A stretch of DNA of 64,000 nucleotides. It comes from Natronosporangium sp035305625 (GTDB lineage Bacteria > Actinomycetota > Actinomycetes > Mycobacteriales > Micromonosporaceae). Positions 35,463 through 44,255 of the stretch are shown one piece after another. The notes under the pieces were generated by a model. The model made no database searches and was not told where the DNA came from. It saw nothing but the letters and a program-made list of their open reading frames with translations. Positions within the stretch are counted from its first letter, which is position 1; every line of letters starts with the position of its first letter. The position numbers and the translations under genes are program-made. Location: positions 248,001-312,000 of the forward strand of contig CAWEKD010000005.1 of NCBI GenBank assembly GCA_963809545.1. Direction: 5' to 3'.

Positions 35463-36005
35463 CTAGCGCAGCGCGGCGGCGAACGTGTGGAGCTCCGGGA
35501 TCGCGGCGGTGCCGTAGACCACCACGGTCCGGTCCGGTTCCAGCCAGACCACCGCCTGCTGCCCGGCGCCGCCTCGGTACTGCTGCCAGGTCACCCCACC
35601 GAGTTCGATCTCGCCGCCGGGTTGCCGTGGTTCCGGCAGTTCCCGCGTCAACACCTGGTCGGCCGGGGCCAGGGTCTGGAGGAGCTGCAGACTGTCCCCG
35701 CTAGGGGTCACATATCCAATCCGGACCGTGGCGGCTGGTTCACGTTGGAACACCGCACTGATCGGCACCCAGTCCTCCCCCAGCCCCTCCGGGGCGACCA
35801 CCGCGATCCCGGCGCGCTCACCGGCGGCCAACGCCTCCTCCGGGTCGGTAGGCAGCGGCTGGGTGCGACCCGAGATGATCTGGTAGCCGCCGATGAGCAG
35901 CAGTACCGGCACCAGCAACACCAGCAGGGAGATGGCCATGTCCCGGGGACGCCGGGTGGGCTTGGGAGCCGGTTGGACACGGTCTGTGGGCGCCTGGTCG
36001 TTCAC
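35463..36005 (-). CDS. DUF4245 membrane protein
   Basis: A 180-residue protein: 23 polar residues, one membrane helix (MAISLLVLLVPVLLLIGGYQII, part), and an extracytoplasmic domain with VAPEGLGEDWVPISAVF and TWQQYRGGAGQQAVVW. DUF4245 is restricted to Actinobacteria, unknown in function and usually sits between xseB and glpX, as here. GTG at 36005 fits the family start; it is divergent from glpX over 47 bp. Confidence 0.85.
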   Translation of the reverse strand: MNDQAPTDRVQPAPKPTRRPRDMAISLLVLLVPVLLLIGGYQIISGRTQPLPTDPEEALAAGERAGIAVVAPEGLGEDWVPISAVFQREPAATVRIGYVTPSGDSLQLLQTLAPADQVLTRELPEPRQPGGEIELGGVTWQQYRGGAGQQAVVWLEPDRTVVVYGTAAIPELHTFAAALR

Positions 36006-36052
36006 ATATGCCAGGATGCCAGCAGGCGGACGCCAGTTGGGAGGTGGTCGGG

Positions 36053-37111
36053 GTGACCAGCATGACGCGGACGCGACAGGATCTGGACCGGAACCTCGCA
36101 CTCGACCTGGTACGGGTCACCGAGGCAGCAGCGATGGCCGCGGGCCGGTGGGTAGGTCGCGGCGACAAAGAGGGCGGGGACGGCGCGGCGGTGGACGCCA
36201 TGCGGCGCTTGATCAACTCCATCCCCATGCGCGGCGTGGTGGTGATCGGCGAGGGTGAGAAAGACCAGGCCCCGATGCTGTTCAACGGCGAGCGGGTGGG
36301 AGACGGCACCGGCCCGGAAGTGGACGTGGCGGTGGACCCCATCGACGGCACCACTTTGATGAGCAAGGGGATGCCGAACGCGCTGGCGGTGCTGGCGGTG
36401 GCCGAACGGGGGGCGATGTTCGACCCCAGCGCGGTGTTCTACATGGAGAAGCTGGCGGTCGGCCCCGATGCCGCGGACGTGATCGACATCACCGCCGGGG
36501 TGAAGGAGAACCTGCGCCGGATCGCGAAGGTGAAGCGCTCGTCCGTCTCCGAGCTGACGGTCTGCATCCTGGACCGGCCCCGCCACGCCGAGCTGGTGGA
36601 GCAGGTCCGCGACGCCGGGGCCCGGATCCGGTTCATCACCGACGGCGACATCGCCGGGGCGATCAGCGCCGCCCGGGAGGGCTCGGAGGTGGACGTCCTG
36701 ATGGGGATCGGCGGCACGCCGGAGGGGATCGTGGCCGCCTGCGCCCTCAAGTGCATGGGTGGGGCGATGCAGGCCCGGTTGTGGCCGCGGGACGACGCTG
36801 AGCGGGAGAAGGCGATCGCCGCCGGTCACGATCTCTCCCGGGTCCTGACCACCAACGACCTGGTACGCGGGGAGAACGCGTTCTTCGTGGCGACCGGGAT
36901 TACCTCCGGCGATCTGCTGCGCGGGGTGCGCTACCGGGCCGGGGGCGCCTACACCCAGTCGATCGTGATGCGTTCCAAGAGCGGCACCATCCGGGTGATC
37001 GACTCGTACCATCGGTTGGAGAAGCTGGCCCAGTACGCGGTGGTGGACTTCGACGGCCGCCGGAGTGACGAGGCCGCCGACGATCCTCTGGGCGGTGACG
37101 GCCGGGAGTGA
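36053..37111 (+). CDS. glpX: Class II fructose-1,6-bisphosphatase
   Basis: GlpX hydrolyses fructose-1,6-bisphosphate in gluconeogenesis, the same pathway as pckG at 41.5 kb. The 352-residue sequence has GEGEKDQAPML, the metal-binding DPIDGTTL, and GIGGTPEGIVAACAL. The GTG at 36053 (then an ATG nine bases on) has GGGAGG eight bases upstream and is preferred over ATG 36062. The stop overlaps the next start. Confidence 0.95.
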   Translation: MTSMTRTRQDLDRNLALDLVRVTEAAAMAAGRWVGRGDKEGGDGAAVDAMRRLINSIPMRGVVVIGEGEKDQAPMLFNGERVGDGTGPEVDVAVDPIDGTTLMSKGMPNALAVLAVAERGAMFDPSAVFYMEKLAVGPDAADVIDITAGVKENLRRIAKVKRSSVSELTVCILDRPRHAELVEQVRDAGARIRFITDGDIAGAISAAREGSEVDVLMGIGGTPEGIVAACALKCMGGAMQARLWPRDDAEREKAIAAGHDLSRVLTTNDLVRGENAFFVATGITSGDLLRGVRYRAGGAYTQSIVMRSKSGTIRVIDSYHRLEKLAQYAVVDFDGRRSDEAADDPLGGDGRE

Positions 37112-38160
37112 CGATTACCAACCGGACCCGGTCCGGGACGTCCTCCCCTCGTCCCCGCTGGCTGGTCCGGTGGCGTTCCGGCTGGTCGGCGCCGGCGACC
37201 CGGCGGGTGATCGGGGTGGGCTTGGCCGCGCTCAGCGGCGTGGCCAGCTCGGTCCAGGCCCTGGTCAACGGCGAACTAGGGGCCCGGCTCGACGACGGCG
37301 TGCTGGCGGCGCTGGTGTCGTTCGGCACCGGCCTGACCCTGATGACGATCCTGGTGGCGAGCACCCGCACCGGTCGCCAGAGCTTTCAGGCGGTGGGGCG
37401 GGCGCTGCGGGGCGGGCAGCTGCGGTGGTGGCAGCTGTTGGGCGGGGTGAGCGGTGGCTTTGTGGTGGCCTCGCAGGGGATCGCCGTGGCCACCCTCGGG
37501 GTGGCGGTGTTCACGGTGGCGCTGGTGGCGGGGCAGTCCGGCAGCAGCCTGATGGTGGACCGCGCGGGGCTCTCCCCGTCCGGCGCCCAGCCGGTGACCA
37601 CCGCCCGGGTGGTGGGGGCGGGGTTGTGCGTGCTGGCGGTGCTGGTGTCGGTGGCCGACCAGTTTCACGCCCCGCAGACGCTCTGGTTGACGGCGCTGCC
37701 GTTGCTGGCGGGGGCCGCGGTGGCCTGGCAGCAGGCGGTCAACGGCTGGGTCCGGGTGGTGTCCAACTCGGTGCGGGCGGCCAGCTTGGTCAACTTCATG
37801 GTCGGTGGGGCGGCGCTGCTGGTGGGCATGGCGATCTCGGTCGCGGTGCGGGGCTGGCCGAGTGGGCAGTTTCCGACCGAACCCTGGCTGTACACCGGCG
37901 GCCTACTCGGAGCGGTCGTGGTCGCGGTGGGGGCGACGGTGGTGCGCCTGACCGGGGTGCTGTTGCTGATGCTCGGCACCATCTCCGGTCAGCTGCTGGG
38001 GGCGCTGGCGGTGGATCTCGTGGCGCCCACCGCCACCCCACCAACCTTGGTCACGTGCGCCGGTGCGGGGCTGGCCCTACTCGCGGTGCTGATCACGCTG
38101 CGACCGTCGGGGCCGCGACGCGGCGCGGTGCGGAAGGGGGGCCGAGGTGGCCACCGCTGA
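37108..38160 (+). CDS. DMT-superfamily membrane protein (YdcZ/DUF606-like)
   Basis: A 350-residue protein with ten hydrophobic helices arranged as two repeats of five. Features of the YdcZ (DMT) family are SSVQALVNGELGARL in the first helix region and AWQQAVNGWVRVVSNSVRAASLVNF in the second repeat, which shows the internal duplication. Substrate unknown. It overlaps glpX by 4 bp and the following gene by 14 bp, indicating one operon. Confidence 0.8.
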   Translation: MTITNRTRSGTSSPRPRWLVRWRSGWSAPATRRVIGVGLAALSGVASSVQALVNGELGARLDDGVLAALVSFGTGLTLMTILVASTRTGRQSFQAVGRALRGGQLRWWQLLGGVSGGFVVASQGIAVATLGVAVFTVALVAGQSGSSLMVDRAGLSPSGAQPVTTARVVGAGLCVLAVLVSVADQFHAPQTLWLTALPLLAGAAVAWQQAVNGWVRVVSNSVRAASLVNFMVGGAALLVGMAISVAVRGWPSGQFPTEPWLYTGGLLGAVVVAVGATVVRLTGVLLLMLGTISGQLLGALAVDLVAPTATPPTLVTCAGAGLALLAVLITLRPSGPRRGAVRKGGRGGHR

Positions 38161-38515
38161 GGACGTCTATCGGATCGCCCGCTCCCTGCCGCGAACCACC
38201 GAGGGGGTGGTCCGGGACCGGGTGCGGTTCCGGGTGGGGCGGATCGTCTACGCCTCCCTGTCTCCGGACGAGACCATCCTGGGGGTGGGGTTTCCGAAGG
38301 AGGAGCGGGAGGCGGCCATCGCCGCGGAGCCGGACAAGTTTCTGCCGCCCGCTCCGGCGGATCTGCGCTACCGCTGGATCCGGGTCCGGTTGGCCGTGGT
38401 GGACGAGGTGGAGCTGCGGGAGCTGCTGACCGAGGCGTGGCGGATGGTGGTGGGTAAACGGACCGCCGCCGCGTACGACGCGGGGGAACTCACCGCCCCG
38501 CCGGACGCGGGTTAG
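38147..38515 (+). CDS. MmcQ/YjbR family protein
   Basis: A 122-residue CyaY-like/YjbR fold protein: ATAEDVYRIARSLP at the start, VRFRVGRIVYASLS and the C-terminal LLTEAWRMVVGKRTAAAY. The family is called DNA-binding on weak evidence. GTG start inside the end of the transporter gene. The stop overlaps the convergent rhomboid stop. Confidence 0.88.
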   Translation: MATAEDVYRIARSLPRTTEGVVRDRVRFRVGRIVYASLSPDETILGVGFPKEEREAAIAAEPDKFLPPAPADLRYRWIRVRLAVVDEVELRELLTEAWRMVVGKRTAAAYDAGELTAPPDAG

Positions 38516-39213
38516 CGCGGCAGCGGGAAGTCGGGCGGTGGGATGAAGTCGTCCGGTGCGGCCGGGGTCTGCGAGCGCCGGCGGCGGAACACGATCGCCG
38601 CTACCACCCCGGCGATGAACCCGAACAGGTGCCCCTCCCAGGAGATGCCGGCCTGTCCCGGTAGCACCCCCTGCAACTGCCAGCCGTAGAGCACCCCGAC
38701 CAGCACCGCCACGGCGGCGTTCCACCAGCTGCGCTCGACGATCCCTCGGGTCAGCAGCAGCCCGAGGAAACCGAACACCACCCCGCTGGCGCCCACGTGC
38801 ACCCGGGTCACCGTGGCCGGGCCGTGGGTGAACAGCAGGTCGCCGACCAGCCACACCCCGATGCCGGTGACCAGAATGATCAGCACGGTGGACCACACCG
38901 CCCGCCGGAGCCCACCGGCCAGCACGAACGTGCCCAGCAGGATCAACGGGACGCTGTTGGCGGCCACGTGGGCGAAGTTGGCGTGCAGTAGGGGCGCGAA
39001 CAGGATGCCGTCCAGCCCGTCCAGCGCGCGCGGCACGATGCCGTGCGACCGGGCCAACGAGTAGCCGGGGAGGGCCCAGTCCAACAGGTGGACCAGGAAC
39101 AGCACCGGCACCACCCCGCACATGACCACGAACGCCCGCCCGATGCTGGCGTAGAACTCTTCGGTGCCGAACCGCAGTGGTCGGTCATCCGGGCGTGCCA
39201 GTTCCCCCATCAC
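38512..39213 (-). CDS. Rhomboid family intramembrane serine protease
   Basis: A 233-residue protein with six membrane helices. HANFAHVAANSVPL supplies the conserved His/Asn helix, GASGVVFGFLG the catalytic serine, and WEGHLFGFIAG the catalytic histidine, so it is expected to be active. A Pro-rich cytoplasmic tail ends the chain. Starts GTG-ATG at 39213/39210; either is possible. It is followed on the same strand downstream of the DUF4188 gene. Confidence 0.92.
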   Translation of the reverse strand: MMGELARPDDRPLRFGTEEFYASIGRAFVVMCGVVPVLFLVHLLDWALPGYSLARSHGIVPRALDGLDGILFAPLLHANFAHVAANSVPLILLGTFVLAGGLRRAVWSTVLIILVTGIGVWLVGDLLFTHGPATVTRVHVGASGVVFGFLGLLLTRGIVERSWWNAAVAVLVGVLYGWQLQGVLPGQAGISWEGHLFGFIAGVVAAIVFRRRRSQTPAAPDDFIPPPDFPLPR

Positions 39214-39225
39214 CCTTCGTTGGTA

Positions 39226-39762
39226 TCACGAATTGTCCCGCGCAGCCGGGGTCGCCCCCGTCGGGGCGGCCGGATCGGCGGTCGCCCGCCCCGCGCGCCG
39301 ACGCTCCGCGGCGGTGTTGCCACGGAGGGTTACGGGCACGAGCGCACCTGCGGCGGCCGCACCGAAGCGGGGCATGTTGGCGTAGAGCGCCTCCCAGTCC
39401 CCGGCTCGCACCAGGTAGCTCTCGTGCCAGATCCCGACGTCCCCGCTGCTGCCCACCGCCCGGTTGAACGCCCGCCACTGTGGGTGGTGGGGAAGGGCCG
39501 GATCCCGGGCGAACGCTTCCAGTTGCTCCACCGAGCGCCAGTACTGCACCACCATCGGCCCCCGCGGGGACAGCCAGTATTCCACGTGCAGCAACCCCAG
39601 CTCCGGTCGCTGGAACAGGGTCTTCACCATCGGGCGCATCGCCAGGAAGACCGGCAGCCACCGGTGCACCTTCCACCACTTGTTGATCCGCATCCCGACC
39701 ATGAACACGACGAAGTCACCGTCGAGCTGGGCGGCCATCCGCCCGGGCACCACCGCCGCCAT
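39226..39762 (-). CDS. DUF4188 family protein
   Basis: A 178-residue protein. GDFVVFMVGMRINKWWKVHRWLP, in part, and GLLHVEYWLSPRGPMVVQYWRS with HPQWRAFN define DUF4188, a ferredoxin-like fold resembling monooxygenase/ABM proteins, with function unknown. The C-terminal 30 residues are Ala/Arg-rich. GGGAGG precedes the ATG. It is divergent from a MerR regulator and shares a perfect palindrome with it, so it is the probable regulated target. Confidence 0.85.
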   Translation of the reverse strand: MAAVVPGRMAAQLDGDFVVFMVGMRINKWWKVHRWLPVFLAMRPMVKTLFQRPELGLLHVEYWLSPRGPMVVQYWRSVEQLEAFARDPALPHHPQWRAFNRAVGSSGDVGIWHESYLVRAGDWEALYANMPRFGAAAAGALVPVTLRGNTAAERRRAGRATADPAAPTGATPAARDNS

Positions 39763-39795
39763 CGCTGTTTCCTCCCGTCGATCCGCACCAGATAA

Positions 39796-39816
39796 GTAGA
39801 TAGTAATACTATCTAC
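39796..39816. promoter_or_regulatory. Perfect palindromic operator between DUF4188 and merR
   Basis: GTAGATAGT and ACTATCTAC arms with AAT between them form a 21-bp AT-rich palindrome. It lies 14 bp upstream of the merR -10 box and 34 bp before the DUF4188 start, suitable for MerR control of both. Confidence 0.75.
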
Positions 39817-39830
39817 TATCCACTGCCAGG

Positions 39831-39836
39831 TATCCT
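39831..39836 (+). promoter_or_regulatory. -10 box of leaderless merR
   Basis: TATCCT, then GGGCGC, then GTG at 39843; no Shine-Dalgarno. Confidence 0.65.
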
Positions 39837-39842
39837 GGGCGC

Positions 39843-40553
39843 GTGCGGATCGCGGAATTGAGCCGGCGCAGCGGGACCTCCATCCCGACCATCAAGTACT
39901 ACCTGCGGGAGGGGCTGCTGCCGCCCGGCACATCCACCGGCCGTAATCAGGCGGAGTACGACGAGCGGCACCTGGGCCGCTTGCGGCTGATCCGGGCCCT
40001 GCGGGAAGTCGGCGGGCTGAGCGTAGCCGCGACCCGGCAGGTGCTGGCGACGCTGGACGAACCGGTCCGCTCCACCCACGAGCTCATGGGCCACGCCCAT
40101 CAGGCGGTGATCCGCCCCCTCACCGGGTCGCGCTCCTCCGACACCGACGACCCGGCCTGGCGGTCCGCCCGGCAGGAGGCCGGCCGCTGGATCACCAGCC
40201 TCGGGTGGCGGGTCCACCCCGACAACCCGGCGCTGGACCGGCTGGCGGATGTGCTGCTAGCGCTCCACCGGGTGGAGCGCACCGATCTGATCGCCGGACT
40301 GCCCCAGTACGCGGCGACGGCCCTGACCCTGGCGGAGCAGGAAGTGCCGACGGCCCGGGACGCCGGTGACCCCGCTGCGGTCATGGCGGCCGTGGTCACC
40401 GGCACGGTACTCGGGGAGGCGCTCCTGACCACCCTGCGGCTACTCGCCCACGAGCACGTCTCGGCCACCCTCGCCGGATACACCCCCGCACAGGGGCCCG
40501 GGTGCGAGCCGCCCGCCGGTGATCCCGGGGAGGGGACACCGCCGCGCCGGTGA
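39843..40553 (+). CDS. MerR family transcriptional regulator
   Basis: A 236-residue regulator. The N-terminal winged HTH (MRIAELSRRSGTSIPTIKYY, then REGLLPPG and QAEYDERHLGRLRLI) is typical MerR. The C-terminal 150 residues are helical with no cysteine cluster, so it probably senses an organic ligand rather than a metal. Divergent from the DUF4188 gene with a shared palindrome; autoregulation is likely. Confidence 0.92.
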   Translation: MRIAELSRRSGTSIPTIKYYLREGLLPPGTSTGRNQAEYDERHLGRLRLIRALREVGGLSVAATRQVLATLDEPVRSTHELMGHAHQAVIRPLTGSRSSDTDDPAWRSARQEAGRWITSLGWRVHPDNPALDRLADVLLALHRVERTDLIAGLPQYAATALTLAEQEVPTARDAGDPAAVMAAVVTGTVLGEALLTTLRLLAHEHVSATLAGYTPAQGPGCEPPAGDPGEGTPPRR

Positions 40554-40592
40554 CACGCAGGCCGCACGCAGGCGCACCAACCGTGCAGCGAA

Positions 40593-41363
40593 CTAGCTGC
40601 CGAATCGACGCTGCCGGTGGGCGTAGCTGCGGAGCGCCCGCAGGAAGTCCACTCGCCGGAATCCGGGCCAGTTCACGTCACAGAAGTAGAACTCCGAATA
40701 CGCCGACTGCCACAGCAGGAAACCGCTGAGCCGCTGCTCCCCGCTGGTCCGGATGACCAGGTCCGGATCTGGCTGCCCCTTGGTGTACAGATGCCGGGCG
40801 ATCTGGTCCATATCGACCAGTTCCGCCGCCTCCTCCAGCGACCGGCCTGCCTGGGCGTACTCCTGCAGCAGTGCCCGCACCGCGTCGGTGATCTCCCGCC
40901 GCCCGCCGTAGCAGATGGCCAGGTTGACCTGGGCACCACCGGTGCGCCCCACGGTCCGCTCCTCCGCCTCCTTCAGCGCGCTGGCGTGCCCGTTCGGCAG
41001 CAAGTCCAGCGCGCCGACCATCCGCAGCCGCCAGGGGTTGCCCTCGGCGGCCAGCGAGACCGCGAGATCCTCGATGATCTGCAGCAGTGGATACAGCTCC
41101 CGCGCCGGTCGGGAGAGATTGTCAGTGGACAGCAGCCACACCGTGACGTGGCCGATTCCCATCTCATCGCACCAGCGCAGCAGCTGCTTGACCCGCTCCG
41201 CCCCCACCAGATGCCCGTCGTTGGGGTTGCCGAACCCCATCTCCCGGGCCCAGCGCCGATTGCCGTCGACCAGCACTCCCACGTGCCGCGGCAACGGTTT
41301 ACCAACCAGGGACGCGGCCAGCCGCCGCTCGTACAGCGAGTAGAGGAGATTACGCACCGCCAT
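40593..41363 (-). CDS. cis-Prenyltransferase (short-chain, Rv1086-like)
   Basis: A 256-residue undecaprenyl-diphosphate-synthase-family enzyme. Substrate motif HVGVLVDGNRRWAR, then STDNLSRP, GYGGRREI-type CYGGRREITDAV and RTSGEQRLSGFLLWQSAYSEFYF are complete. The VDGNRRWA form (rather than MDGNGRWA) and overall similarity point to the mycobacterial Z,E-farnesyl diphosphate synthase, which feeds decaprenyl-phosphate synthesis. TAGGCT seven bases before the ATG indicates a leaderless mRNA; the longer frame upstream is rejected. Confidence 0.9.
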   Translation of the reverse strand: MAVRNLLYSLYERRLAASLVGKPLPRHVGVLVDGNRRWAREMGFGNPNDGHLVGAERVKQLLRWCDEMGIGHVTVWLLSTDNLSRPARELYPLLQIIEDLAVSLAAEGNPWRLRMVGALDLLPNGHASALKEAEERTVGRTGGAQVNLAICYGGRREITDAVRALLQEYAQAGRSLEEAAELVDMDQIARHLYTKGQPDPDLVIRTSGEQRLSGFLLWQSAYSEFYFCDVNWPGFRRVDFLRALRSYAHRQRRFGS

Positions 41364-41370
41364 TGCAGAA

Positions 41371-41376
41371 AGCCTA
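41371..41376 (-). promoter_or_regulatory. -10 box of leaderless prenyltransferase gene
   Basis: TAGGCT (minus strand), seven bases, then ATG at 41363. Confidence 0.6.
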
Positions 41377-41467
41377 ATGCCCCGAGGCGGTGGCGTGGGG
41401 GCAGAGGAACCGCGCCCTGCCTCCCCGAACCACGGGGGGAAGGGCCCGGTTGCGGCCGATAAGACCG

Positions 41468-41498
41468 GTGGGGCTGCCGCGCACCGCGACAGCCCCAC
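41468..41498. terminator. Hairpin terminator after pckG
   Basis: Fourteen-base arms (41468-41481 and 41485-41498) with one mismatch and a three-base loop, 24 bp after the pckG stop on the minus strand. Confidence 0.75.
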
Positions 41499-41522
41499 CC
41501 GTGGGTCACGCGACCCGGGAGC

Positions 41523-43361
41523 TCACTCGACGCCGAGCCGCGCCTTCAGGGCGTCCAGCTCCGCCCACAGCACCCCGGGCAGCTTGTCACCGAACTTCTC
41601 GAACCACTCGACGATCTGCGGAATCTCCTCCCGCCACTCCTCGACGTCCACCCGCAGCGCGGCCTCCACGTCCTCCCGCGGGACGTCCAGCCCGGTCAGG
41701 TCCAGCGCCTCCGGAGTCGGCACGAACCCGATCGGGGTCTCCACCGCGTCCGCGGTGCCCTCCAGGCGCTCGACGATCCACTTGAGCACCCGAGAGTTCT
41801 CCCCGAACCCAGGCCACAGGAACCGGCCGTCCTCACCCCGACGGAACCAGTTGACGTAGAAGATCTTGGGTAGCTTCTCCGGGTCGCCGGCGCCCTCCCC
41901 GGCGCCCTTACCCATCTCGATCCAGTGCCGGAAGTAGTCGCCGGCGTGGTAGCCGATGAACGGCAGCATCGCCATCGGGTCCCGACGCACCACCCCGACC
42001 TTCCCGGTGGCGGCGGCGGTGGTCTCCGAGGACAGGGTCGCTCCCATGTAGACCCCGTGCACCCAGTCCCGGGACTGGGTGACCAGCGGGATGGTGGTCT
42101 TCCGCCGCCCACCGAACAGGATCGCCGAAATCGGCACCCCCAGCGGGTCCTCGTACTCCGGCGCCAGGATCGGGCACTGGGTGATCGGGGTGCAGAACCG
42201 CGAGTTCGGGTGGGACGACAGTTCACCGGAGTCCGGCGTCCAGTCCCGACCCCGCCAGTCGGTCAGGTGGGCCGGCGGCTCCCCCATCCCTTCCCACCAG
42301 ACGTCCCCGTCGTCGGTCAGGCCGACGTTGGTGAAGATCGAGTTACCCCGCTCCAGGGTGCGCATCGCGTTGGGGTTGGTGTTCCAGTCCGTCCCCGGGG
42401 CCACCCCGAACAGGCCGTACTCCGGGTTCACCGCGTACAGCCGACCGTCGGGGCCGAACCGCATCCAGGCGATGTCGTCGCCGAGCGTCTCGACCTTCCA
42501 CCCTGGGATGGTGGGCTCCAGCATGGCCAGGTTGGTCTTACCGCAGGCCGACGGGAACGCACCCGCGATGTAGTAGACCTTCCCCTCGGGGGAGGTCAGC
42601 TTCAGGATCAGCATGTGCTCGGCCATCCAGCCCTCGTCCCGCCCCATCACCGAGGCGATCCGCAGGGAGTAGCACTTCTTGCCGAGCAGCGAGTTGCCCC
42701 CGTACCCCGAACCGAAGGACCAGATCTCCCGCGTCTCCGGGAAGTGGGAGATGTACTTGGTCTCATTGCACGGCCACGGAACGTCCGGCTGGCCAGGCTC
42801 CAGCGGCGCGCCGACCGAGTGCAGAGCCGGCACGAAGTCGGCGTCGTCCCCCATCGCCTCCAGCACCTGCTTCCCCATCCGGGTCATGATGTGCATGGAG
42901 ACGACCACGTACGCCGAGTCGGTGATCTCCACGCCGAACATCGGTTTTTCGGCGGTCAGCGGACCCATGCAGAACGGGATCACATACATGGTGCGACCCC
43001 GCATGCACCCGCGGTAGAGATCGGTCATGATGGCTTTCATCTCGCCCGGGTCCATCCAGTTGTTGGTGGGCCCGGCGTCCGCCTCATCCACCGAGCAGAT
43101 GAAGGTCCGCTCCTCCACTCGCGCCACGTCGGTGGGGTCGGTACGCGCCCAGAACGAGTTGGGCTTGCGATCCGGGTTGAGCCGGACCAGCGCCCCCGCC
43201 TCCACCAGCTCGTCGGTCAGCCGCGTCCACTCTTCGCGGGAGCCGTCGCACCACACCACCCGGTCCGGAGTGGTGAGCGCGGCTACCTCGCTTACCCAGG
43301 CCAGCAGTCGGGGGTGCGTGGTCGGGGCATCCTCGAGCCCAGGTATAGCGGTCGCGGTCAT
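41523..43361 (-). CDS. pckG: Phosphoenolpyruvate carboxykinase (GTP)
   Basis: Converts oxaloacetate and GTP to PEP in gluconeogenesis. The 612-residue protein has FPSACGKTNLAML (P-loop with the reactive cysteine), GDDIAWM, GSGYGGNSLLGKKC, and FGGRRKTTIPLV. ATG 43361 has AAGGAGA nine bases upstream, so the extra upstream frame is not coding. Repeated TTGTG/CACAA sites lie 110-145 bp upstream. Confidence 0.96.
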   Translation of the reverse strand: MTATAIPGLEDAPTTHPRLLAWVSEVAALTTPDRVVWCDGSREEWTRLTDELVEAGALVRLNPDRKPNSFWARTDPTDVARVEERTFICSVDEADAGPTNNWMDPGEMKAIMTDLYRGCMRGRTMYVIPFCMGPLTAEKPMFGVEITDSAYVVVSMHIMTRMGKQVLEAMGDDADFVPALHSVGAPLEPGQPDVPWPCNETKYISHFPETREIWSFGSGYGGNSLLGKKCYSLRIASVMGRDEGWMAEHMLILKLTSPEGKVYYIAGAFPSACGKTNLAMLEPTIPGWKVETLGDDIAWMRFGPDGRLYAVNPEYGLFGVAPGTDWNTNPNAMRTLERGNSIFTNVGLTDDGDVWWEGMGEPPAHLTDWRGRDWTPDSGELSSHPNSRFCTPITQCPILAPEYEDPLGVPISAILFGGRRKTTIPLVTQSRDWVHGVYMGATLSSETTAAATGKVGVVRRDPMAMLPFIGYHAGDYFRHWIEMGKGAGEGAGDPEKLPKIFYVNWFRRGEDGRFLWPGFGENSRVLKWIVERLEGTADAVETPIGFVPTPEALDLTGLDVPREDVEAALRVDVEEWREEIPQIVEWFEKFGDKLPGVLWAELDALKARLGVE

Positions 43362-43470
43362 GGCAGTTCTCTCCTTGCTTGTGAACTCAACCAACGTGCG
43401 GTCGTCAGCCGAGACGACGTCACGTGTGGGTATGCCCACAGCCTAGCCCTGAACCCTGAGGTGAACACCG

Positions 43471-43504
43471 ACAAGGCCTTGTGAAGATCTGCACAAGCTT
43501 TGTG
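43471..43504. promoter_or_regulatory. Cluster of TTGTG/CACAA operator half-sites upstream of pckG
   Basis: ACAAGGCCTTGT (43471-43482) is a perfect 12-bp palindrome; CTTGTG and CACAAG (43478-43483, 43492-43497) form a second inverted repeat, and CACAAGCTTTGTG (43492-43504) a third. The overlapping half-sites suggest cooperative binding of a repressor or activator of pckG. Confidence 0.6.
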
Positions 43505-43714
43505 GCCAGAGTGGCGTACGCATAAAAAACCGCCGGGGGAGCGCGGACGAACTAGAGAAATCTCTCGCGGGGAGCCCGGGTTCGTTCTCAGGCTGCTAGT
43601 ACAACGTTTCCGAAATTACCGACGGTCCCTACTCGATCTCTCTTATGCTGATATGCACTGATAATCGTGGGGGGAGATACGCGCGTTACCGCCCGCCCCG
43701 CCGGTCGCCCGCGC

Positions 43715-43720
43715 TACGCT
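43715..43720 (+). promoter_or_regulatory. -10 box of leaderless gtrA
   Basis: TACGCT, six bases, then GTG at 43727. Confidence 0.65.
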
Positions 43721-43726
43721 CGCCAC

Positions 43727-44245
43727 GTGTGGCTGACCCGGCTGTACCGGCGGTTCCGGCACCTGGTCCACGAGCTCGGCAAGTTCGGGACGGTCGGGGC
43801 CGTAGCCTTCATCGTGGACACCGGTCTGCTCGCGGTGCTGTTGCAGCTGAAGGTCGAGTCCCTGCTCGCCAAGACCGCGGCCACGGTGGTCGCGGCGACC
43901 GTGGCCTTCCTCGGCAACCGATTCTGGACCTGGCGACACCGGCAACGATCCGGGCTGACCCGAGAGTACGTGTTGTACTTCACGTTCAACGGTATCGGGC
44001 TGGGAATCTCCCTCGCGGTGCTCGGCATCAGCCACTACGGGCTGGGCCGGATCTGGCCCGGGTTCGCCACCCCGCTGGCCGACGTGCTCTCCGCCAACGT
44101 GATCGGCCTGGCCGCCGCCACCATCTTCCGCTTCTGGTCCTACCGCCGGTTCGTGTTCCGCGAACCGGTCGCCGCGGAGACCACCCCGGGAAGGCGCTCT
44201 TCGGTGCCGGCTGCGGCCCCGAGTGAACCGGACGGGGTCGCGTAA
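43727..44245 (+). CDS. GtrA family membrane protein, copy 1
   Basis: A 172-residue protein with four membrane helices. GKFGTVGAVAFIVDTGLLAVL, shortened here, NRFWTWRHRQRSG and FRFWSYRRFVF are GtrA landmarks. GtrA-like proteins flip or handle undecaprenyl-linked sugars for glycan modification. GTG 43727 is chosen for the leaderless box; the ATG/GTG at 43667 would add an Arg/Pro-rich extension. A second GtrA gene follows. Confidence 0.88.
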   Translation: MWLTRLYRRFRHLVHELGKFGTVGAVAFIVDTGLLAVLLQLKVESLLAKTAATVVAATVAFLGNRFWTWRHRQRSGLTREYVLYFTFNGIGLGISLAVLGISHYGLGRIWPGFATPLADVLSANVIGLAAATIFRFWSYRRFVFREPVAAETTPGRRSSVPAAAPSEPDGVA

Positions 44246-44248
44246 AGT
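44243..44248 (+). promoter_or_regulatory. -10 box of leaderless second gtrA gene
   Basis: TAAAGT overlaps the stop of copy 1; seven bases later comes the GTG at 44256. Confidence 0.55.
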
Positions 44249-44255
44249 GGCCGGC

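Larger units (their letters stand above)
43362..43726. other. Regulatory intergenic region between pckG and gtrA
   Basis: A 365-bp divergent region without a gene. It is less GC-rich than its surroundings in 43500-43660 and carries the operator cluster at 43471-43504 and the gtrA leaderless promoter. Confidence 0.6.

Noticed and set aside
37065..38429. A 454-codon plus-strand frame over the DMT transporter
   Set aside because: Gly/Arg-rich shadow; the transporter frame has ten membrane helices and family motifs.
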